From: a bacterium | GTDB lineage: Bacteria; Desulfobacterota; Binatia; HRBIN30; CADEER01 | Assembly: GCA_030430165.1 (NCBI GenBank) | Contig: JAUIGL010000016.1 | Coordinates: forward strand, 21,030 to 85,029 | DNA length: 64,000 nt | Reading direction: 5' to 3' | Shown here: positions 48,321 through 56,361 of the stretch, piece by piece | Numbering within the stretch: position 1 is the stretch's first letter | Layout of the letters: the number at the start of each line of letters is the position of its first letter | Notes under the pieces: model-generated | What the model was told of the DNA's origin: nothing | Database searches by the model: none | What the model saw: only the letters and a program-made list of their open reading frames with translations | Program-made: the position numbers and the translations under genes

Positions 48321-48797
48321 ATGGACAATCCTGGCGAGACCGGCGCAGTCATCGTAACCGGTGCCGCGGGCGGGATGGGCGCCGCGATCGCGCGGATCTT
48401 CGCGAACCGTAAGTGGCCGCTCGTGCTGAGCGATCTGCATTCAGATCCGCTGGAAAGCTTGGCAGAGGAGCTGCGCCGGACAACTCCTACAACGGCAGTC
48501 GACGGCGACATCGCCGATCCGAGTCACATCGAGGCAATCATGGCCGCACTGGGTGACCGACCGATCGCCACCCTCGCGCACGCTGCGGGGGTCTCTCCGA
48601 CGATGGCAGGTGGAAGTCGGATCTTCGAGATCAACTTCACCGCGACCCAGCGGCTCGTCGAGACCACTCTCCCGAAGATGGCGCACGGCGGCACTGCGGT
48701 CCTCGGAGAAGCCGACCTCGGAGTCCTCGACCCGCGAATCCGCATTGTGGGACTGCCCGCTTCGCCGGCGGGTCACTCGCTCAACGCATCGACATAG
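48321..48797 (+). pseudogene. Truncated short-chain dehydrogenase
   Basis: A 158-codon frame. The first about 130 residues are SDR-like: VIVTGAAGGMGAAIARIF, LAHAAGVSPT (NNAG equivalent), NFTATQRLVETTLPKMAHGG. It then departs into unrelated sequence (GVLDPRIRIVGLPASPAGH) and stops, so the active-site Ser-Tyr-Lys region is missing. The last 25 bp overlap the 3' end of the convergent kefC-like gene. It is 73 bp after the TonB receptor and was probably an operon partner truncated by a rearrangement near 48710. Confidence 0.65.
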
Positions 48798-50680
48798 CCT
48801 TTGGGCGGCGGCGTCCACCCGCGCTCGGTTCGATCGTGTTGTTGCATGCGATCGGAGATCATCCTCTCGCGCAGGGTCTCGCCGTGTTCCTTGGCGCGCG
48901 CCAGGAAGGCTCTGTTCTCGGAGATCGCCCGATCCCGATCCCAGAGCTCGTACAAATGCCTCAACCCTTCCAGATCGTGGCGACGGAAGGCGTCGACCAT
49001 CTTCTCGACGCGAAACGGGTGCACACCGAGGGCTCGTAGAGCCTCGGCACCGATACGCAACGAGCCGTCGAAAACCTCTCGCACCGCAACATCGCAACCC
49101 GCGTTCTTCAGAAGGTAGAGGTGATTGATGTCGAAGGCGCGCGCCAGGATCTTGACGCCCGGGTAGTGGCGATGCACGTGCTCCACCATCTCGACCGCTC
49201 GCTTCTGGTCGTCGATGGCGACGACGAAAACGCTGGCGCTCTCGATGCCCGCGGCGTGCAGTAGATCGGGGCGCGAGGCATCGCCGAAGTAGGTCTTGAT
49301 ACCCGCCTGGCGAACGGTGTCGATGATCTCGGCTTCGTGATCGAGGACGACGGTGCGTACGCCATCGGCGACCAGCAGCCGGTTGACGATCTGTCCGAAG
49401 CGGCCGATCCCGGCGATCACGACCGTGCCCTGCTCGTCGATGTCGTCGGCGTCCGCCGCCGCGGCACCGCGCAGCCGTGGCCGGATCAGCTTCTCGAGAA
49501 CGATGAAGGAAACCGGAGTAAGCAGCATCGACATGGCGACGACCAGCGACAGCGTCTTCACCAGCTCATCGGGAAGCACCCCGTTCTGAAGGCTGAAGCT
49601 GAGCAAGACGAAGCCGAACTCGCCGGCCTGCGCCAGCCCCAGGGTGACCATCCATCCGTCCGGCGCCTGAAGACCGAAAAGACGCGCCAGCGCGAACAGT
49701 ACCAAGGCCTTCGCGGCCATGACGGCCAGGGTCAGACCGACCACGGTTGCCGCATTCCCGAATAAGAAACCGAAGTCGATGCCCGCTCCAACCGTGATGA
49801 AAAACAATCCGAGGAGCAGCCCCTTGAACGGCTCGATGTCCGACTCGAGCTCGTGTCGAAACTCGCTGTTGGCGAGGACCACCCCGGCCAGAAACGTACC
49901 GAGCGCGGGTGAGAGATCGACCAAGGTCATCAGCAACGCGATGCCGATGATCAGCAGAAGTGCCGTCGCCGTGAAGATCTCGCGCAAGCGAGCTGCGGAA
50001 ATGAATCGAAAAAGCGGGCGCGATAGGAAGTGTCCGGCGAGAACGACAAAGGCAATCGCGCCGAGCACGACCAGGGCGTACTGCGACGGGGGTAGTCCGT
50101 CGACCAGGCTCATCGCCGCATGCGAGCCCTCGCTGCCGGCGTCTGCCAGGTGCGACGCAGCGAGCTCGGGAAGAGCGAGCAGCGGGATCAGCGCGAGCAT
50201 GGGGATGACCGCGATGTCCTGGAACAGCAGGATCGCAAAACCGGTGCGACCGCCCTCGGTCGAGGCGAGACCCTTTTCGTTCAGCGTCTGGAGAACGATG
50301 GCCGTCGACGACAGGGCGAGGATCAGTCCGACCGCGAGCGCTGTCGGCCAGCGCAGCTGCAGCAGTAGCCCGCCAGCAGTGATCACCGCGGTGGTAAGGA
50401 GCACCTGCAAGCCGCCGAACCCGACAAGGCGCGAGCGCATTCTCCAAAGCGCCTGGGGCTCCAGCTCGAGTCCGACGATGAACAGCATCATGACGACGCC
50501 GAACTCGGCGAAGTGCTGGATCTCGTGCGTTTCCGAGCCGACCAGCCCCAACGCCGGACCGATGACGATACCCGCGATCAGGTAGCCGAGCACCGAGCCG
50601 AGGCCGAGGCGCTTGGCGACCGGTACCGCCACCACCGCGGCGACGAGGTAGACGAAAGCCTGAAACAAGAGCCCGCTCAT
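48773..50680 (-). CDS. kefC: CPA2 monovalent cation:proton antiporter with RCK domain (KefB/KefC-like)
   Basis: A 635-residue protein from ATG 50680. About a dozen membrane helices (VFLVGLE-type segment FIVGLELEPQALWRMRS; LALSSTAIVLQTLNEKG; LLLGLFFITVGAGIDF) are followed by a cytosolic TrkA-N/RCK domain with VVIAGIGRFGQIVNRLL. It exchanges potassium (or sodium) for protons, and in Kef systems is gated by glutathione adducts. Its start overlaps the stop of the KefF-like gene (ATGA), the classic ancillary-channel pairing. Kef-type is strongly supported by that neighbour. Confidence 0.94.
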   Translation of the reverse strand: MSGLLFQAFVYLVAAVVAVPVAKRLGLGSVLGYLIAGIVIGPALGLVGSETHEIQHFAEFGVVMMLFIVGLELEPQALWRMRSRLVGFGGLQVLLTTAVITAGGLLLQLRWPTALAVGLILALSSTAIVLQTLNEKGLASTEGGRTGFAILLFQDIAVIPMLALIPLLALPELAASHLADAGSEGSHAAMSLVDGLPPSQYALVVLGAIAFVVLAGHFLSRPLFRFISAARLREIFTATALLLIIGIALLMTLVDLSPALGTFLAGVVLANSEFRHELESDIEPFKGLLLGLFFITVGAGIDFGFLFGNAATVVGLTLAVMAAKALVLFALARLFGLQAPDGWMVTLGLAQAGEFGFVLLSFSLQNGVLPDELVKTLSLVVAMSMLLTPVSFIVLEKLIRPRLRGAAAADADDIDEQGTVVIAGIGRFGQIVNRLLVADGVRTVVLDHEAEIIDTVRQAGIKTYFGDASRPDLLHAAGIESASVFVVAIDDQKRAVEMVEHVHRHYPGVKILARAFDINHLYLLKNAGCDVAVREVFDGSLRIGAEALRALGVHPFRVEKMVDAFRRHDLEGLRHLYELWDRDRAISENRAFLARAKEHGETLRERMISDRMQQHDRTERGWTPPPKGYVDALSE

Positions 50681-51288
50681 CGGTCCGAGTCCTTCAAGAT
50701 GGCATCGAGGTCGCCGTTGAGCTTCTCCAACCCGCGCGCCGTCTCGATATCGAGTCGCTCGTGGCGCAGGGCGCTCAACACGCGTTGCCAATCGGCAATG
50801 TGCGCCTCGATCCGCCCCTCTTCGTACGCGGTGCGCGAGCTGTACAGCGCGAAAGGCGCCAGGTAGGTCATTCCGCAAAGCCGCGCGGTCTGCTCGATCG
50901 GGTAGAGAAGCTGACGCAGCGTGAACTGATTGTACCCTTGTGCGCAGTAGGCCGCCTCGGCGCCGCCGGCTGTGATCGCGTTGAAGAAGATCTTACCGGC
51001 GAGTGCGGTGCCGCCTTCGCCGTAGGCGAAGCCGTACTCGAGCACCAGATCCTGCCACTCCTTGAGGATCGCCGGCGTGGAGTACCAGTAGAGCGGGTGC
51101 ATGAAGACGATCACATCGTGGCTCTGCAGTCGCTCCTGCTCGCGATCGATGTCGATTCGCAGGTCGGGATACTCGGCATAGAGGTCGACCAGCGAGACCC
51201 CTTCGATGCGAGCGGTGGCCTCCGCCAATGGTCGATTGACCTCCGACCGTTCGATCGCCGGATGTGCGAAGAGAACGAGAATGCGCAT
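50677..51288 (-). CDS. kefF: KefF-like NAD(P)H:quinone oxidoreductase, antiporter ancillary protein
   Basis: A 203-residue flavodoxin-fold protein. ILVLFAHPAIERSEVNRPL and VIVFMHPLYWYSTPAILKEW are FMN-site blocks of the KefF/MdaB group, and KIFFNAITAGGAEAAY and PIEQTARLCGMTYLAPF also match KefF. In enterobacteria KefF activates KefC and reduces quinones. Here it is translated just ahead of and coupled to the antiporter. A 112-bp repeat element sits 67 bp upstream of its start, where its promoter should lie. Confidence 0.93.
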   Translation of the reverse strand: MRILVLFAHPAIERSEVNRPLAEATARIEGVSLVDLYAEYPDLRIDIDREQERLQSHDVIVFMHPLYWYSTPAILKEWQDLVLEYGFAYGEGGTALAGKIFFNAITAGGAEAAYCAQGYNQFTLRQLLYPIEQTARLCGMTYLAPFALYSSRTAYEEGRIEAHIADWQRVLSALRHERLDIETARGLEKLNGDLDAILKDSDR

Positions 51289-51354
51289 CCGGTTTCGATA
51301 GGTGCAATGCGACAGACGGGCAAGCGGATCGAATCGCGCATCGGCTTCGCCGAT

Positions 51355-51466
51355 GTCATCGGAGACTCCCTCTCGTCAATCCTCCCCATAGGCGGGAGGA
51401 AGTCCTAAACTTCTCCCCCACGGGGGAGATGCCCCTACAGGGGGCAGAGAGGGCGATTCAGATGAC
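51355..51466. repeat. 112-bp MITE-like palindromic element, copy A
   Basis: Ends are GTCAT and ATGAC, with a conserved inner CCCTCTC/GAGAGGG at the same 8-nt distance on both sides, making terminal inverted repeats. Inside are hairpins (CCTCCCC ATA GGCGGGAGG-like; CTCCCCC ACG GGGGAG; GCCCC..GGGGC). Same length and orientation as copy B at 54392; similarity extends about 20 bp beyond both ends (CTTCGCCGA left, TTCG..GCGAAG right). The rest of the 233-bp gap 51289-51521 shows no gene. Confidence 0.75.
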
Positions 51467-51521
51467 TTCGACGCTGGCAGCGAAGCAGAGTTCCGCGCAG
51501 GCGGCGTCTCGGTGAGACCGA

Positions 51522-52748
51522 CTACTGCTCCTCTCGCACACCGAAGTGCCGCGTGTAGAACGCGAAGCGCCGGCGCTCGGTCGCTGCGTCGAGGCCGGCG
51601 TCCGACAACGAGTAGCGGTGGACACCGCGAGAGCCTTTCGGTTTCGCTTTGGCGTAGTCGCCGATCAGCTTCCTGGCTTCCGCCGAGTAGTCCCATCCCA
51701 ATCGCTGGTAGACCTCGCCGACGGTACCGACCGGGTCCCGCACCACGTCGTCGAAGTGCACGTCGATGAAGCGTTCGTCGGGTAGAGCGCCGCTCTGTCG
51801 GGCGGCGATCTCTTTCTCGAAAATGTAGGCGTACCCAGCGGGAACGAGTGCCGTCGCGCCTGACATATCCACGTCCCGACAGCGGATCCACCTGATCGTG
51901 CCCATCAGGCTGATCGCTGACGGAAGCGTCTTCAGCGGGTCGCGGTGGGTACGGATGATCCGCGCATCGGGGTAGACGTCGAACAGCTCCCTGAGAGTAA
52001 ACAGGTGACTCGGCGCCTTGAGAAGCCAGCGCCGGCTTCCCCCAGCAGATTGCAACGTCTGCAGAAATCGCCGGTGGTAGCGGTAGGCGATGCGCTCGTC
52101 GGTGGCGGCCAGGTGCTTCTCGTAGGAGGGAACGACGTGGTTGCCGCTCCAATGCACCGACAGGAACTCGGGCACCGTCAGGTAGATGCACTCGTTGGGC
52201 AGGTAGCCGGAGTTCTCGTGCATGGTTTCGTATTCGGGTTGGACGTCGTGCCAGAACCGAACCAGCCGGTCGATGGATTCGCCGCGATCTCCGCGCTGGA
52301 TGGCGTCGATCGGGCGCAGCATCTCCCACATCGCGGGGCAGCGGCTCTGCGGGTCGCACGCCATGAGCTCGTGCAGAATCGAGGTTCCGGAGCGCGGGCT
52401 TCCGACGATGAAGACCGGCGCCTCGATCGGCTGCTCCAGGACATCGGGTCGGCGTTTCCAGAGATCGGCGAAACCGAGACGGTTGCTCAGAGCGAGAACA
52501 ATCTCGGTGCGAACGATAGTGCGACCGACGAGATGGAGGTTGGACTCCTCGTCGAGGGCGCGAATCAACACATCGAAGTGCTTGCGCCATTCGCCTTCGC
52601 CGAAGTCCGACAGGCCGGTGGCGCGGATCGCCGCCTGAAGCAGCGAGTCCGCGTCGAGCGCGACCAGGTTCTCCGCACCACCCGCGGCTTCCCCGTGCTC
52701 GATCAGCCGTTCGACCCAGGTGGGCCGCGGCGGCGGGGTCCAGCTCAT
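51522..52748 (-). CDS. PAPS-dependent sulfotransferase
   Basis: A 408-residue protein with the 5'-phosphosulfate-binding loop GSPRSGTSILHELM at residues 116-129 and the 3'-phosphate region RIIRTHRDPLKTLPSAISLM. The N-terminal domain (LVALDADSLLQAAIRATGLS) is that of the mycobacterial-type sulfotransferases acting on lipids and sterols. It sulfonates a hydroxyl group using PAPS; acceptor unknown. It lies 27 bp after the DUF1214 gene on the same strand, and that gene follows a P450 remnant. The stub at 33297-33432 is a paralogue fragment. Confidence 0.94.
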   Translation of the reverse strand: MSWTPPPRPTWVERLIEHGEAAGGAENLVALDADSLLQAAIRATGLSDFGEGEWRKHFDVLIRALDEESNLHLVGRTIVRTEIVLALSNRLGFADLWKRRPDVLEQPIEAPVFIVGSPRSGTSILHELMACDPQSRCPAMWEMLRPIDAIQRGDRGESIDRLVRFWHDVQPEYETMHENSGYLPNECIYLTVPEFLSVHWSGNHVVPSYEKHLAATDERIAYRYHRRFLQTLQSAGGSRRWLLKAPSHLFTLRELFDVYPDARIIRTHRDPLKTLPSAISLMGTIRWIRCRDVDMSGATALVPAGYAYIFEKEIAARQSGALPDERFIDVHFDDVVRDPVGTVGEVYQRLGWDYSAEARKLIGDYAKAKPKGSRGVHRYSLSDAGLDAATERRRFAFYTRHFGVREEQ

Positions 52749-52775
52749 CTCACATCTCCACGTACGGCGCCTGCC

Positions 52776-53957
52776 CTACAGGAATCGATTCCACGCCGCT
52801 TCGCGACGGCTGGAAAGCGCCGCGCGTCGGGCATTGGCATCGACGACGGGGTGGCCGGCCGGAAGCTGCGCGCGGACGCTCGCCAGCGGCACCACTCGCG
52901 AGCTCGGCACGGGGTTGTCGTTTGCCCAAACCCACCGGTAGACCAGCATTCCGTGCCGGCGCGCCTCCGTGTCGATCCAGTTCGGCACGCCGGGGTCGCT
53001 GTGCGCAACCACGACCCGAAACCGACCGTCCTCGTCGACATACATCTGATGGTCGTTGAGGCTGGTCTGGCGGTCGGCGAAGTCACCCGACTCGAGCCAG
53101 CCCAGCGTGTGAATCGTCACCCCCCAATACTGGGCGTCGGGCCGGTCACACTCGATGATCAGCGCCTCATCGTCGTCGAGATCCCACAAACAGGATCCGT
53201 AGAGGATGTTGTCGGCGCCGCCCGGCGTCGAACCCGCCGGGCGCGCGACGTTCTTCTTTCCCTGGTCCCAGGCGGCCGACGTGTAGCCGTTCCAAAAAAC
53301 CGCGGTACGCTCGACCCAGCTCGCTGCCCGCTCCAGGCCGCGGGCCAGGGAAGACGGATCCAGCGGAGGTGGCGGCTCCCCCTCGGCTCCGAGTCTCTCG
53401 ATGTGAAACACCGGAGCGGCATCGTGCTCCCAATCGCTCTGATAGATGCGAATGGTGAGGAGCCGCCCCCTCGGGTCCGCCGGCATCCAGTTCCGCGCTT
53501 GCTCTTCCGGTGAGATCCAAAACTCGAGCAGGCCATCCGGCCCTAGTTCGAACTGCTCGAGGCTGCATTCGCCAAACACCCCGAACTTGCCCAACTGCAT
53601 ATCGCCTTCGTTGAGAGAGAAGATCGCCTGGCGAACCCCAGTGACATCGGCCCATACGCGGTAGCTCGACTGCGGGTCGATGTTGGCGCGGAGATAGACA
53701 TTGTCGGGGTTGGGGCCACCCCACTGAAGGTGCGGCGTCTCGTACTTGACGAAGAAGGGATGCCGCGGATCCCCTGCTTCGATCTCCATCTGGGTGGCGT
53801 AGGTGACGAGCCGGGTGAGCCAGCGAAACCCTTCTGCGCGCTCCCGCGGTGAATCCGGAAACCCCTCGTCCAAGATCGACTTGCCCGCAGCCTTCAGCCG
53901 ATCGCACCACGCCTCCCACATCTCCCCCGAAGCCAATCGCTTCTCGTCAGAGCTCAT
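52776..53957 (-). CDS. DUF1214-domain protein
   Basis: A 393-residue soluble protein with the DUF1214 C-terminal pattern (DQGKKNVARPAGSTPGGADN is the variable loop; ADRQTSLNDHQMYVDEDGRF, then WIDTEARRHGMLVYRWVW are the conserved strands). No signal peptide. The biochemical role of DUF1214 is not established; in mycobacterial-type genomes these proteins cluster with P450s and sulfotransferases, as here. Starts at ATG 53957, 9 bp after the P450 remnant's stop, so it was probably translated from a P450-DUF1214-sulfotransferase message. Confidence 0.88.
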   Translation of the reverse strand: MSSDEKRLASGEMWEAWCDRLKAAGKSILDEGFPDSPRERAEGFRWLTRLVTYATQMEIEAGDPRHPFFVKYETPHLQWGGPNPDNVYLRANIDPQSSYRVWADVTGVRQAIFSLNEGDMQLGKFGVFGECSLEQFELGPDGLLEFWISPEEQARNWMPADPRGRLLTIRIYQSDWEHDAAPVFHIERLGAEGEPPPPLDPSSLARGLERAASWVERTAVFWNGYTSAAWDQGKKNVARPAGSTPGGADNILYGSCLWDLDDDEALIIECDRPDAQYWGVTIHTLGWLESGDFADRQTSLNDHQMYVDEDGRFRVVVAHSDPGVPNWIDTEARRHGMLVYRWVWANDNPVPSSRVVPLASVRAQLPAGHPVVDANARRAALSSRREAAWNRFL

Positions 53958-53966
53958 TCCATTCCC

Positions 53967-54251
53967 CTACATCCCTGCCGGCGGCGGAAGCGAATCGGCA
54001 TGGTTTGCATGCCCATGTGCTTGTTGCTGCGCGAGTAGCGAACCGCTGCCGGCGGCGAACAGCAGATTGAAGAACCCGTGGAGCTCCTCATCGCTGAGCT
54101 GCTGATGGCTGCCGCCCTCTTCGATGGTGGCGTGCACGACGTTGCTGAACAGGTCGCCGGACGGGTTGCGCCGCCGCTCGGCGAAAGTTTCGTGCGGAAA
54201 GCCCGCTTCGAACTGATCCAGCGAGGTGAGATCGACAGCGTCGATGGACAT
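53967..54251 (-). pseudogene. Cytochrome P450 reduced by internal deletion and C-terminal loss
   Basis: A 94-codon frame from ATG 54251. Residues 1-27 are a P450 start (LTSLDQFEAGFPHETFAERR). Residues about 29-68 jump to the segment before and into the I-helix (SGDLFSNVVHATIEEGGSHQ, then LSDEELHGFFNLLFAAG, where FAAGNETT is expected). The frame then turns unrelated (LLAQQQAHGHANH) and stops. About 180 internal codons and the entire haem half are missing, so it cannot be an active P450. It heads the DUF1214-sulfotransferase operon and still has an AAGAAGG site 12 nt upstream. Confidence 0.75.
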
Positions 54252-54391
54252 AGTAGGGGGACCTTCTTGTCAGCGAGCCCCAAGCTGAAGAAAGCGCTCT
54301 CGAAGTCAACACTTGCCTGCCCCATCTATAGAGAGCAGCGGCCGGGAAAACGCGACAACCAAGAGGTGCATCGTGCATCGGCTTCGCCGAC

Positions 54392-54503
54392 GTCATTGGA
54401 GACTCCCTCTCCTCAATCCTCCCCCATAGGGGGAGGAAGTCACGAACTTCTCCCCCTACGGGGGAGATGCCCCGACAGGGGCAGAGAGGGCGAATCAGAT
54501 GAC
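54392..54503. repeat. 112-bp MITE-like palindromic element, copy B
   Basis: GTCAT at 54392 and ATGAC at 54499-54503 bound the element. Three perfect hairpins lie inside: CCTCCCCC/GGGGGAGG (54418-54436), CTCCCCC/GGGGGAG (54450-54466) and GCCCC/GGGGC (54469-54482). It is a direct repeat of copy A, the two bracketing the sulfotransferase-DUF1214-P450-remnant block. The surrounding 352-bp gap 54252-54603 contains only this element and its flanks (a further GCCGCAAGCGGC dyad at about 54507). Confidence 0.78.
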
Positions 54504-54603
54504 TTCGCCGCAAGCGGCGAAGCACACATCGTGCATCGCCTTTCCCGATACCTTTCGAGACTTCCTCTCCGTTGGGACGACAGGACCACGCCAGCGGGCA
54601 AGG

Positions 54604-55248
54604 TCAGTCCGGCGACTGCAGTCGAGACCGAATCAGGCGCCGCAACTCGGCCGGGTAACGCTTGCGCAGTAGCCCGTATTCCTGCTCGCCGTACATTCTC
54701 GACAGGGTCGGCCCGGAGACGGCGAAATAGCTCACCGCGCCGAGTAGCTCGTAGACGATCGCAAGCAACGTCGCGTTCGACTTGCGAGCGCGGCCCTCGG
54801 TTCGCCGCACGGTCTCCACCAGCGCGTCGAGAAACGGCTTGAGGTACCAGACCTCGGCGCGCTCGGCGCGGTGCTTGTTGTCGAGCAGCTCGCGCATGAT
54901 CAGGCGCGAATCTTCGGGATCCTCCATGGCTGCATCGTAGAACTCGAGGAGAACCCGCTCGAGCTGCTCGGCCGGGTCTTCTCCCGCCGCTTGCAGGTCT
55001 TCCAAATGGCCGAGCAGCCTGGTCGAGATTCTCTGCAGCACCTCGCCGTAGAGCTTCTCCTTGCTGCCGAAGTGGTGCAGCAACGCCTGCTTGGTCAGCC
55101 CGAGCTCCTCGGCAATCCCAGCGATGCTGGCGCCGTAGAACCCCTTCTCCGCGAACTGCCGCCCGGCGGCTTCGATCAACTGGTCCCGGGTTGCCCTGCT
55201 CACGCCTGCCCTCCCCCTGCGCGCCCTCTCGCTCGATCCTCGAATCAT
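54604..55248 (-). CDS. TetR-family transcriptional regulator
   Basis: A 214-residue TetR. Helix-turn-helix at about residues 23-68 (AAGRQFAEKGFYGASIAGIA, then GLTKQALLHHFGSKEKLYGE); the C-terminal ligand domain is of the FadR/AcrR-like lipid-responsive sort by style only. It diverges from the crotonase at 55350, and the 101-bp gap contains two mirror-image 18-bp operators on a consensus-like promoter. Autoregulation and repression of the crotonase gene are the natural reading, with an acyl-CoA as possible inducer. Confidence 0.94.
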   Translation of the reverse strand: MIRGSSERARRGRAGVSRATRDQLIEAAGRQFAEKGFYGASIAGIAEELGLTKQALLHHFGSKEKLYGEVLQRISTRLLGHLEDLQAAGEDPAEQLERVLLEFYDAAMEDPEDSRLIMRELLDNKHRAERAEVWYLKPFLDALVETVRRTEGRARKSNATLLAIVYELLGAVSYFAVSGPTLSRMYGEQEYGLLRKRYPAELRRLIRSRLQSPD

Positions 55249-55260
55249 GAGGCCATCATC

Positions 55261-55306
55261 TTGACACCTACCGATCGGTAAGTATAGAACTTACCGATCG
55301 GTAGGT
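55261..55306 (+). promoter_or_regulatory. Promoter with twin TetR operators upstream of the crotonase
   Basis: TTGACA (55261-55266) and TATAGA (55283-55288) with a 16-bp spacer form a good sigma70-type promoter pointing at the crotonase. Operator 1, ACCTACCGATCGGTAAGT (55266-55283), fills the spacer. Operator 2, ACTTACCGATCGGTAGGT (55289-55306), is its exact reverse complement and covers the start region. Both share the TACCGATCGGTA palindromic core typical of TetR sites. Confidence 0.75.
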
Positions 55307-55349
55307 ACCCCGACGCCCAAAGAGGCAGCGCCAGAAAGAGGAGGATCTC

Positions 55350-56234
55350 ATGTCCGAAGAGCTCGTGAAGTACGCCGCCGCAAACGGCATCGCCACCGTC
55401 ACGCTGAACCGTCCGGAGAAGTACAACACACTCCGCCTCGAGCTGATCGACCAGCTGGACGCGGCTCTGCGCGAGGCAAACCGCGACCCCGAGGTGCGCG
55501 TCATCGTTCTCGAGGGCGCGGGGGACAGCTTCTGCGGAGGCTTCGACTTCTCGGGAGGGCTCGAGCACTACGGAGGGCTCCAGGAAACGGGCTACGACCC
55601 CGGGATGGACGTTCACATGGTCACCAACCAGTACACGAGCTACATGTCGACCTTCATGGGTTTGTGGCGCGGCCTGAAACCGACGATCGCCAAGGTCCAC
55701 GGCTACTGCGTCGGCGGAGGGTCGGAGATGGCCCTCTGCGCCGACATCGTGATCGCTTCCGACGATGCGCGTTTCGGCACCCCCTACTCCCGTGTCTGGG
55801 GCTGTCACTTGAGCGGCATGTGGGTCTACCGGCTCGGCCTCGCCAAGGCGAAGTACTACGCCCTGACCGGCGAATGGATCAGCGGCAAGGAGGCTGCGGC
55901 GATCGAGCTGATCAACTTCTCCTACCCGCTCGAGCAGCTCGACGACGAGGTCGACAAGCTCGCCACCAAGCTGGCGGGGATTCCGCTCACCCAGCTGATC
56001 TCGATGAAGCTGATCGTCAACCAGACCTACGACAACATGGGGCTGCAGAGTACCCAGACGCTGGGCCCGATCCTCGATGGCATCATGCGCAACACACCCG
56101 AAGGCCGCGAGTTCGTACGCGTCGCCGCGACTGAGGGCGTCAAGGGCGCGGTCGTCAAGCGCGACGGGCCGTTCGGCGACTACAGCCAGGGCCCAAAAGA
56201 CCAGCAGCCGCGCAAGCGAAGCGAGCTCGACTGA
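55350..56234 (+). CDS. Crotonase-family enoyl-CoA hydratase/isomerase
   Basis: A 294-residue protein starting at ATG 55350 behind GAGGAGG. Oxyanion-hole segments are GAGDSFCGGFDFSGG and VHGYCVGGGSEMALCADIVI. The Glu in GGGSEMA matches the first catalytic glutamate of hydratases; the second (usually PEx..G) is replaced in TPYSRVWGCHLSG, so the chemistry may be isomerase, hydrolase or decarboxylase rather than simple hydration. It is tightly placed behind a TetR-controlled promoter. A basic C-terminal tail (KDQQPRKRSELD) is unusual. Confidence 0.92.
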   Translation: MSEELVKYAAANGIATVTLNRPEKYNTLRLELIDQLDAALREANRDPEVRVIVLEGAGDSFCGGFDFSGGLEHYGGLQETGYDPGMDVHMVTNQYTSYMSTFMGLWRGLKPTIAKVHGYCVGGGSEMALCADIVIASDDARFGTPYSRVWGCHLSGMWVYRLGLAKAKYYALTGEWISGKEAAAIELINFSYPLEQLDDEVDKLATKLAGIPLTQLISMKLIVNQTYDNMGLQSTQTLGPILDGIMRNTPEGREFVRVAATEGVKGAVVKRDGPFGDYSQGPKDQQPRKRSELD

Positions 56235-56361
56235 CCAAGCGCGCGGGCGCGCACCCGCGGCCCATAAAACAACACCAAGTCGCAAAGGCGCGAAGATCGC
56301 CGCTCCGCCCCCTGCCCGGACTGGACAGCACAGGAACAGGTAGTACCGTGAAGCGCCCAAG

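Noticed and set aside
51355..54503. A composite transposon or integrative element
   Set aside because: No transposase, integrase or tRNA attachment site; only short repeats bracket the block.
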